Of a DNA stretch of 22,692 nucleotides, positions 6,880 to 17,400 are shown piece after piece. Source of the DNA: an uncultured Clostridia bacterium (GTDB lineage: Bacteria; Bacillota; Clostridia; Christensenellales; UBA1242); NCBI GenBank assembly GCA_904397185.1, contig CAJFOL010000058.1, forward strand, positions 1-22,692, read 5' to 3'. The notes beneath the pieces are model-generated. The model was not told the origin of the DNA and made no database searches. It was given only the letters and a program-made list of their open reading frames with translations. Within the stretch, counting starts at the first letter, position 1, and the number at the start of each line of letters is the position of its first letter. The translations under genes and the position numbers were made by a program.

Positions 6880-6953
6880 AAAAAATACAGGTAAAATCTT
6901 CATTTTGTCTCAATTTTTAATAATTTGAGGCATTTGAAATTCCTGTATTTTTT
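6880..6953. terminator. Long bidirectional terminator hairpin between convergent genes
   Basis: AAAAAATACAGG at 6880-6891 pairs perfectly with CCTGTATTTTTT at 6942-6953. The 50-nt interior contains further pairing (CTCAA near 6910 with TTGAG near 6925, plus TTCA/TGAA outside it). The whole can fold into one imperfect 74-nt hairpin flanked by A and T tracts on both strands. It lies between the convergent ferritin-like and cardiolipin synthase genes and can end transcription from both sides. The interior is long for a terminator, so a small RNA or an RNA-stability element is a possible alternative. Confidence 0.65.
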
Positions 6954-7018
6954 ATTTTTACATATATTTTGCTTTGAGATTTATTGAATAAAATAAACTT
7001 AAATTTTGCTTGTAAATT

Positions 7019-8470
7019 TTAAAATATTGCTGAAAATAGGTGCATAATCGCCTGCAATATTTTTGTAAGCCATCGTTTTTTCTTGAAGTAATTTAAGTCA
7101 ACTTGCTGTGAATGTTTGATATCATCTTCAAAGATATCGCGATGCTGTTTGTTTAGTTCTTTTGAATAGATAATCACAGTATCTTCAAAATTAAGTCTAA
7201 ACGAACGATTATCGGTGTTGCAAGTGCCGATTGATAGTTTGTTGTCGTCCACTAGTAAGGTTTTACTATGCAAAAAGCCGTTGTAAAGATAAATTTTTAT
7301 ACCAAGTTCGGCTACCTCCTTTAAGTAAGACAGTGTTGCAAGATAGACGGTCTTTTTATCTGGTATTTTTGGCACCATAATTCGAACGTCAATGCCACTT
7401 TTAACTGCTATTCTAAGTGCTGAGATGAATACGTCATCTGGTATAAAGTACGGGGTTTGAATATATACCCGCTTTTTGGCATTTGTAATCATCTTCACAT
7501 AGGTTTCCAAAATTTTTGGTACTACACTATCTGGACCTGAGGTCACGAGTTGGGTGGTGGCATTACCTTTTATAGATGGACTTGGGAAGTAACCATTTTC
7601 AAGGTAAAGGCGAAGTGGAGTGTTGTCATTTTTACAATATCTCCAGTCATCTAGGAAGATATTTTGAAGAGCATAAACTCCCGCGCCCTCCACCCTTATA
7701 TGAGTGTCTCGCCATGGCTTAAGTTTTTTGTCAAGTCCCACATGGTCATTTCGAATGTTTATACCACCCGTGTAACCTATCTTGCCATCAACTACAACTA
7801 CCTTTCTGTGGTTTCGGTAATTTAATTTTAAATTTATCAGCCTTATGTGCATGAATGGTGGGAAAAACTCACCTACCTGTCCGCCTGCATCTTCAAGTTT
7901 TTTAAAGAAACGGCGTGGTGCCTTACGAGAGCCAATCGAGTCATAAATCAGTTTGACGTCAACCCCCTCGCTTGCCTTTTGGCAAAGTATTTTCATTATA
8001 TCATTGCCTGTCTTATCGTTTGCAAAGATATAATATTCAATATTTATTGATTTTTTAGCATTTAGTAGGTCTTTCTTTAAATCTGCAAGTTTGTCACTGC
8101 CGTTGGTGTAAATCTTGATATCATTTCCTGGCAATGGATAGGAGCCGTAACTATAGCAAAGCGACACAAGTTCTTGGTCATCCTTCAATATCCCGTCCAC
8201 TTTTGCCTCTTCAAGTGTTTGAATACCCTTGATATTTCTTATAATATCTCGCTCTGATATTCTCTTCTTCTTTATCATGCGACGTGTTCTTACACTGAGT
8301 CCGCTTCCAAATACAATGTAAAACAAGAAGCCTATTATCGGCAAAAATGTCAAGGCAGAAAGCCATGCTATGATATTCTCAGGCTTTCGCTTTTCAAGGA
8401 ATACCATACTTATCATAAGGAGAAAATTAATGCACACTACAACTATGAAGCATATTGAAAACCAGTCCAT
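7019..8470 (-). CDS. cls: Cardiolipin synthase, phospholipase D superfamily
   Basis: A 483-aa membrane enzyme of normal bacterial length. It joins two phosphatidylglycerol molecules to make cardiolipin and glycerol. Two N-terminal transmembrane helices (about 4-25 and 35-55, PLDc_N type) precede two catalytic PLD domains, each with an HKD motif: HRKVVVVD (H221, K223, D228) and HSKTLLVDD (H401, K403, D408). Associated YTGGIN and GTCNTDNRSF stretches are also typical. All catalytic residues are present. The ATG start has an excellent AAAGGAGGGG site. Only 27 nt separate it from the giant surface-protein stop upstream, with no terminator or promoter seen between them, so the two probably share a transcript. 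The long hairpin at 6880-6953 ends this operon. Confidence 0.96.
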   Translation of the reverse strand: MDWFSICFIVVVCINFLLMISMVFLEKRKPENIIAWLSALTFLPIIGFLFYIVFGSGLSVRTRRMIKKKRISERDIIRNIKGIQTLEEAKVDGILKDDQELVSLCYSYGSYPLPGNDIKIYTNGSDKLADLKKDLLNAKKSINIEYYIFANDKTGNDIMKILCQKASEGVDVKLIYDSIGSRKAPRRFFKKLEDAGGQVGEFFPPFMHIRLINLKLNYRNHRKVVVVDGKIGYTGGINIRNDHVGLDKKLKPWRDTHIRVEGAGVYALQNIFLDDWRYCKNDNTPLRLYLENGYFPSPSIKGNATTQLVTSGPDSVVPKILETYVKMITNAKKRVYIQTPYFIPDDVFISALRIAVKSGIDVRIMVPKIPDKKTVYLATLSYLKEVAELGIKIYLYNGFLHSKTLLVDDNKLSIGTCNTDNRSFRLNFEDTVIIYSKELNKQHRDIFEDDIKHSQQVDLNYFKKKRWLTKILQAIMHLFSAIF

Positions 8471-8497
8471 TAATCCCCTCCTTTTTTAAGTATTTTT

Positions 8498-11400
8498 TTA
8501 ATTTGTAGTCACCGTTCTATAATTTGTATCCCAACCTAATCTCAATGTATCCATTTCAATAAAGGTGTCATCCTTGGTCTTGAATGTTCTATCAGCACCA
8601 GATACTCTCATCCTTACAACTACACGGATATATTCATTGTAAGTAAAGTTATCATTATAAGTTATTGTACCATTGTCGTCAATAGAGGCATTACCAGAAG
8701 CATTAGGGTCACTTGCCGTATCAATTATAAATTCGAGATAATTTAGATAATTGTTTTTACTGTTATCGAGTACTCCCTCTAAGTCAGCATTGGCTGTCGT
8801 CATTGTAAATGAGCGATTCCATTGTGAGAACTGAGATGTTATAACTCCGTCATTGTTTGTTGCACCTAGAAGGTTCATAACCATGTCACCTTCAATTGCT
8901 CGGCTAAGTCCAAAGTAGTAACCTGTTACCACATAGTTTTTAGATGTCCTGTAAGTATATGTTATTTCTCCGCCAGTATCACCTGTGAAAGTCACATCCA
9001 AAATGTAGTATTTTCTTACATTGTAGTACTTCCTAGCATTATCTATAAGCGACCTATCATCAACATAAACTACATCATTTGTGATTTTTGATACATCGAT
9101 ATAGTTGTTTACTGAAGATTGCATGCCATTTTCTACTCTATATACAAAGTAGGTGCCAGTTGTAGAACTTACAAGCAATACTCCATCTTCATCTGTTGCA
9201 GGAACGAAGTGGTTGTTTATAATATTGCCGTACTGGTCATTTGTAACGTAGTAGAACTGTGCATTGTTGTCTTGAGGGATGATTGTTATCTCGTCGTCCT
9301 CGTTAACATTTTGACCAAAGAGTTGAGATATAGAAATATATTCAGTCCTTGCAACTGACCTTCCATTTGTTATTGACCTAGACACTGTTCGTCCGTCCAT
9401 AGCCAATTGGAATGTAGTTGTGCTGTAAGCATTTACAAGTACTTCGAGTGTGTCGTTTATGTATTTTACACCGCTAGCATTTAAGTCACCACTGCCAGAG
9501 GCAACATTAAACTCTCGGCTGACTGTAAAGGCTTCGCCATCTCGAACTGGAGAACTTTTCTCATTCATAGAAATGTTGACTTCTCTTATGATTGTAACCG
9601 TAGTTGCAAGGTCATAGTATTCTATCGCGGTGTTGTCAGCACTTGCATATTTAAGTCTTATCACCATTGTAACTTGTGCTTGATTGCTGTCTTCAAACAG
9701 GTCTGTGCTTGTAAGTCTTGGAACTGTAAGTATGGCATTATTCGAAGTGTATACATCTCTTGGTGTTTTACTAAGTCCATTGAATACTCCTTCTCTGGTT
9801 GTTGCAAGTGAGTAACTTTCCCCACTTAGGTCAATCGGTTGTTGAACAACTTGGTTGTCCTCAGAGTCATAGAAGTTGATTGAGTCTACTGTCACAAAAT
9901 CGATGAGTGGAACATTAAAGTATCCATTTTCTTCGTATTCACTATAATTTGGCCATTGTGAACTGTCATCATCGGAAATCACATATCCATAATTTCCATT
10001 TTTATTCAAACCGCCTATGCCACTTGGATCTGTATCAAAATAATGTGCTTGAATACCGAAGATTTCAATGAGGGTTATGTTGCCATCTGTTACATCTGGG
10101 TCGGTATATTGGTCATTTATATAATAAGATGTTGAATCATTGTCTTGAATTGTTGTTACACTGAGTTGTTTGTACTGAGCACCAATATCAAACATACTGC
10201 CTTCGGTAAGAGTTATATTTCTTCCAGCAATATATGGCTCGTCATATTGAGATACAAGGCTGAAGTAAACCGCATATTTAAAGCCATAATTATCGACTGC
10301 TTCAATCATATAGTATTGAGTGCCGAATATAACTTTCTTTGCAGACTCGAAAAGTGTGGTGCTGTCTTGGTTCAATGTGTATACACCTGTGTCTTCATTA
10401 TAAGACCATTTTGCTGAAGAAAGGTCACCTGAAAGTTTTTGGTTTACATTTTCTTCATCATTGTATGTCACACCATCAACGACCCCGCCTGGTACTGTCA
10501 TTGTGATTGTAAAGTTGTCTGTAGCAAGTTCTGCATTTCTAACCGCAGTATCACCGTTGGCATGTTTTACAGAAACGTAGCCGTCATCATCGCTCGCATT
10601 CGAATCTTTGGTAAGAGTGAAGGCAGAATATTCGCTGTCACTATTATTGTTGCTTATAATGTCATATTTGTTGTTTACGTTGCTTATAACATCACCCTCA
10701 ACGGTCTCTTCAGTGAAGTCAGTCACATTTCCGCCGAATGAAATGATATAGTCTGGTATTATCTTGACAACTACGTAGAAGTCTTTTGAAACTGAAGTGC
10801 CATCTGCTTGAAGTTGAACTCTATAACTTATCTTTAAAAGTACTAAGTCGCCTTGGTTGTCTGCTCCAAGTGGAAGTAGACGATAGTCGTAGGCATATCT
10901 ACCTGCACTTGTGATGGCTGATGGTCTCAAGTATTCTCTATTTACAGTTGTCTGATATTTAAACTCTGTCTCATTAAACGTCCTTAGGTATCCTGCAAGT
11001 ATAGAGTGGGTGCTTGCATCAATGCTTGCATCTTCACTGTTATAGTCTATAACTTGAAGTTCTAGGCTCGCCCTGTCACCACCAAAATCACCAACATTTA
11101 CAAGTTGTCCTGTGCTTGGGTGGCGAACACCAAATTCTGAAACCATGCTTTCATATTCATTGTTCGTCTCTAAAATTTGAAGGCTATAAAGACCTGAGAT
11201 TGCACTATCAACGTTTATGTCTATAGTTGGATAGTAATAATATGTTGCATTCACTGAGATGCTTGTTTGATTGCTTCCGTCATCTATTGGCAAGTCTGAA
11301 TTAAACAGTTTTACACTCTTAATTGTGTCAATATCATTTGCTTGCAGTTCATTTAGTTTTAATTCACTCAAGTACTGTCCATAGAATGAGTAATCAACGG

Positions 11401-14400
11401 AAATATTATCTTCAAGTCCTCCATAGATGAGTTGGACTCTGCTGATAAGTTCTACACTATCAAACATCGCATTGTTTGCATCGTGGTTCACTCCCAGCAA
11501 ACTTATTTCATCTGCCGTAACTTTGTCGCCGTTAGATTTGATGATTGTACCTGCCTGTGCACTTTCGCTACCAGAAGAGATTGTAATGTCATTGGTCTCA
11601 AAATTTGTAACTAAGAATGCCCCTACATAAGTATAGTTTTCACCATATGTTGTCACCCCGTCAACAGTGTTTTGCTCTGCCATGCTGTAACCAAGGTCAA
11701 CGTTTATTGTTCTGCCTGCATCGGATGAGTTAAAATACTGAGAATATGAAGCATAGTAGTTCTCTCCGTCAGTGAATACCAAATAATACGAGCCAGTTCT
11801 TGAAAGTGAAGAATTGATTGAGAGTTGTGCAAGTCTGCTCTTTGCAAACAAACTATTGGTCAAATTGGTTTGGTCAATGTAACTTGTCTCGTAATTTACA
11901 TATGCAAGGTTGATATTTTCAAAGACTGTATTGTTCGCATCGACATTAGTGCCAAGGTTTGTCTCTTCGGTCGCATTGGTAATAAGACCGTTTGTCTGTC
12001 CATCGGCAAATGTAAATGATGAGCCTTGGTACGTTCCAACATATCTAAAGTTTACACCATTTGAAGCCATGTTATAGCCCAGTTCTATATTTGCACTTGT
12101 GCCAGCATTTTCGCTTGTTATATTGATAGGAGAAGATGCATAGAAGTTTCGCTCGTCAGTGTAAACTAAGCGGTAATCGCCTTGCAATGAAAGTGATGGA
12201 CTGTATGTTACACTTGCAACAGGTCCACTGCCACTTGCTGTATTTTTGGTCACATTGTTGACTTGAAGTGAAAGTGTGTTTGTAAGCAATTGTACATCAT
12301 AGTAAACTAGTACACCTTGGTAGGTAATGCTAAATCTAATGGTTGAAGTACCCATGTCGTCAACTATCTCTTGACTGTTGTCGGTCGAAGTTGTAAGTGT
12401 GCCACGGATAAGTCTTAAGTCTGTCGCATTGTTTGGAATAGTCTCGCTTGAAGCATAGTTTTCTTCTTCGCTGGTCTCACCATCGCTTGTTGTTGCATAG
12501 ACTGTCGCATTTTGTTGTGAGTAAACTGCAATACGAAGGTCTGAAGTTTCAAGCAAGTTTGGCTCTTCGTCTTCTTCGTAGATTTCACCACCCTTTGTGG
12601 CTGTCATAAGTGGATTATCATAGTCATACGTGATAGTCTCGCCATTTTGCATTGCTGGAGCAATCACTACTCTCCAGTCATTGCCAAAGATTGGACTGTG
12701 AAGTAAGAAGTTATCAAGTAGATTTTCATATGTTGAGCCAGAGTTTATATATTCAAGGCTGAGTTCTTCACCATCCTCGCTCGGAGTTGGATAATTCACA
12801 TTAATTTCAACACTTGGATATATGCTAAGCGAATAAGTCATATTAAACTCTTGATATGGCACTTCATCTCTATTTGCATCATCTATTGTCACATTATCAT
12901 AGTTAAAGTAAACTCTTACAGTCAAATTGATGTCGGCATTCGTTTGAGATGCAACAAAGTTTGTCAAAATCTCATTTCCATTGTAGATAGAGTTATATGC
13001 CTGGCTTGTAGATGAGCCGTAGTAAATTGTCTGTGTGATATCTTCTTCGCCATCAACAATTCCGTTCTCTCTGAATATTCCTGCAATAGGTTTTGACTGC
13101 CCTGCTATAACATTTCCACCATTGACTGAAGTGTTATATTGAATGTTACGTTTTAGTGTCACGGTTGATGAGAATGCAAACTGCTTGTCTACGTAACCTT
13201 CCATTGTGTTATTATCGCTTGCTTTGAATGTGACTGTGAATAGGAAGGTCACTTGATAGTCACGAAGAAGGTTTGCGACTATAAATTTACCACCATTATT
13301 GTCACTTTCAAATTTAACAAAATCTTCACCGCTGAAGTTTTGGTATTCTGTCGAAGAAAGCACGGTTGCTGTAACATCGTAGTTTTCAGGGGCGATTGTT
13401 ATTACGTCTGAACCATTATTTAATTTGATATCAAAGATAGAACTAAAGTTTGGTGTTGTGCCACCTAAAATATCTGTTGACGAACCCTCTTTAATTTGAT
13501 AACTTGCAGTTGCCTCGACTTCGACATTAAGTGTTGCAAGGTAGCCCTGCTCGGTATAGATTGTAAAACTGAGTGTCCTTGCACTTGTGATATAGTCACT
13601 GAAGTAAAGTGTAAGTTTGCCGTCTCCGTCTTGAGAGGAGTCATATGTAAAGCCAACGTGTCCGTTTCCGTCATCTTTGGTCATATCTAATGCACTTTCG
13701 CTAATCTCATCCCCGCTGGTTGTTGTCTCGTCAGTTAAAGCAATGTGGAGTCTATTCCAAACCTCTTCATAACCTTGCGAGCCTGCATCTACCCCTTGAA
13801 GAAGGTGGATATCCATTGTAGCGGTAATCTCATCGTTCTCATTGCTATAAATAAGATTATCCCATGTGAATGTTTGATTGCTTGAGGACGTTGTAAACTG
13901 CTCTTCACCATCTTGGGTGGTCGCGGTAAATCTTACTGAATAGTTGAATGTGGTTGAATTGATAACAAATTGATAATACTGCTCGCCACCTATAACTGAG
14001 AGCTGTTCTCGGTCTACTCCGCCATCGTATGAGTGTCTAACTATTACAGTTATCTGCTCGCTTGTAAGAGGTGTGTAGTACATTTCTGACATATCAGACG
14101 AGAAATAGATATCAATATATTCTTGCCAATCCTCTTCTCTAGTGTATTGTATATCACCGACTGTTACACTTTCAACAGTATTTGTCTCATTCAAACTTAA
14201 GAGCATCAGTAGGTCGCTATAGTAAATCTTTCCATCACCTGATAGGATTGAAATATTGATAGTATCGCCCTCTTCAATTTCCTCATCAAATCTTGAGGCA
14301 AGGTCTAAACTGAATAGTCCTTCTTCTGGTCGCTCAGCAGTAACAAGGAGTTTTTCAACTTCCTCACCGCCCTTAACCAAACCAATCCACAATCTCATCT

Positions 14401-17400
14401 CTCTACTTTCAATGTCGAGGTTCAAAAGTGTATTCACTTGAGAGTCAACTGAGATTATATCTATCTTTTTTGTTATACTAAATCTCTTTTGATTTTCTGC
14501 TAGTGTGCTAGAGCCAAAGATTTCATCAAAATCTACAGTACCCTCAACGTTTTGTTGTCCTTGCAGATATTCCGCTGCGGTCTGTGAGTTTTTGTTGTAA
14601 GCATAGACTGAATCTTCTACAATGACATCAGGTTTCACCTTGTATACGATAAAGAAATCTCTGCTTTCGCTGGTGCTTGTAATGGTATATTTTACTGCAA
14701 AGTAGAAGTCTTGATAACTGCTTGACAGGTGATTTAATATCATTTGACCAATCTGCTTGCCATCAACTGAGTCTATCCACTGGTCTTTGATAATATTTTC
14801 GCTGGTTGATAGGTAACTGCTTGTTGTCAAAGGATGATATGCAAATGATGCGGTGAAACTATAGCCATTTAGCAAATATAGTCCGCTTGTTGTCACTTCG
14901 TCAGTAAAGTTATACTGAGTCATAATAGTTTGTTGTTGCCCTGCTGTAATCTCAACATAAGGTCCGCTATAGGTGCCGTTTACTATATAACTATTAGGGT
15001 CGGTAATTGCAATTTCAAGTTTATCACTCTCACTGTAACTACTAAATTGACTTAAATCATAGTTTACATAATCGAACCCAATAGAAGAGATGATTAATGG
15101 CACATACATAACTGCAGTTGTTCCTGGGAAGGATGGTGCTGAGTTGTCGTTTGGTGAGCCGAAGTAGAGAACGAGATAAACATTTTCTCCAAGTCCTTGC
15201 AAAATTCGGCTTTGATTGTTTTTGAATGTCAAATCTGTCCCGCCCTTGCTGGTGTTTTCATAGGCATCATAATAACTATCAAGCCAGTTGCCCTCACTGT
15301 CAATCATGTTTGCATAGATAGAATATTCGCTTCCACTTACAAATGTTGAACTTAAGAACCATGTCCCTTGTTGAACCATAATATATTCGCCATCGCCAAC
15401 ACTTTGAAGTTGTGCGGTAATACTATCTTTATTGTTATAAGAGAGCATACTTGCTATCTCCCCGTAAACATCATAGTCTTCAACAGTCACGTCTGGTTGC
15501 ATTGAACCTGAATACAATTCAATAGGGATATTGACCTGTCCTAAGAGTATTCTTTCCCCATCATTGTTTTCATCTACATAATAGACTCTAAGGGTTGTTG
15601 AAAGTGCCTTTTGATTGTATTCAAATAGGAAAGGAGAATTGTCCTTCTTCTCTATTTGATAATGATTGTTTGTGAAAATTACATCAAAGTAGTCACCAAA
15701 CTCATAGACACGTGTCAAACTTTCTGGTAAGTCTGTTCGGTCGCCCTCTGCACTGTTTTCTTCTGATTTTCTATATACACTGATAAAGTCGTCAGTGACA
15801 TAATACTCTTTTCCGCTTATTATATAATAGGTATTATTTAAACTCTCGACTGCTAGGTCTCGTGTCACATTGAATTGAATAACTCTATCCAAAGTGAAGT
15901 AGTTGTCACCTTCTGGAGTGAATGTTACGGCAAAATTTCGTGACTCAACATTCCAAAAATCATAGAATTTTATATTGCCGTTTGTACGGTCAAATTCACC
16001 AACCGATTGTGCCTCGGCAGTCTCAGTATCGTCAAATTCATCGCCATTTACAAGGATATAACCACTTCCACTGCTAACTATATAATATATATCACTTGTA
16101 TTTCCATCAGTTTGATATAATGATTCAATCTCAGTTGGATATGTGTCATTGCCAAGATATGCAAAATAGTTGTTTGTAACTTTGTTTATCATATCAGTTT
16201 CAACGTGTGCATAGAGAGGATTATTTACGTCTGTAGGATAATTCTCGCCCGAAAGAGTGTATGCCGATCTAAGAGTAAGGCTTAAAGTTGAATTGATTGC
16301 ACCATTATTTCCTGTATCTGTTATAGAAAACCTTATTATATGGTCGATTGCAAAGTTGTTTCTAAACTCTATTGCAGTAATCTCTTGCCCGCTCAAACGT
16401 TGTTTAATGCTTTGTGCATTGTTGTAATCTTCAGTATTTAAGTCTACAACATCGCCATTGCCATCATAAAGGATTATCATACCATTGTCGCTGTTGAATA
16501 GGTCAAATATCATTTCATCGGTAAGAGTGGTGTCATTGAGATATTGCTGGCTAAGTTGGAATCTGATTCTTGTATAATCGTCATCTCCAACATAGAATTT
16601 AACGAGATTTGCAAGAGTTATACGTCCATCAATCCCATCATCACTTTTTTTAGCACCGTATAAAGTTACAGAAAGATTTGAAACATCCGATTGTTCAAAC
16701 TGATCATCAGTATACCCTACTGTTGGATAAGGGTCCCAAGAAGTAACACTTTCAGCATCTGTTATACCAACAGAGGTAACTGTAAACCTAAGTTGTTGTC
16801 CGTTTGTTAAACTTGAAGCATTGCCATCTATCGTCACAAGTTCAAGGCTGACCTGTGCATTGTCTGATTGTCTAAATGTAAACGTCTTTCCGTTTAAGTT
16901 TATTGCATTGATATCGCTTCCTGCCACCAATTCAAACTGCCAACTCTCTGACAATGTATCCGTCCTACCCTTTTGGTCGGTAACAATTACATAACTATTA
17001 TCTACCCCTAAAAGTGCGGTGAGAAGGTTTGTCACAGAATTGAATGTCTGTCCAGCCACAATGCTTGTAACAAAGTTGCCGTCTGTGCCTAATGTTTGAT
17101 TGACAGTCATTGTCTGTCCATTTATATACTCAGCAAATGTTTGATTGCCAGTTGTATCAACCCTGATATCTCTTGCAATTGGAGAATAAATGCTTATGAT
17201 TTTATCCACTATTGGCATATCCCACTCAATAGGCTCGTCTTCGGTGTTATCATACCTAAGTGAGACAGATGAGAGATATATACCATTTGTTTGGTTTATA
17301 TTCACGCCAGTATTTACCAAAACATTATATGTAATAATACTATCACCTGTAATGTCGTCTAGTAAAATCTGACTTGATTCAACTGTGAAGTTGGAACTTA

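Noticed and set aside
8498..8560. C-terminal wall-sorting signal on the giant protein
   Set aside because: The last residues (about LRLGWDTNYRTVTTN) include no LPxTG-like motif, hydrophobic segment or basic tail.
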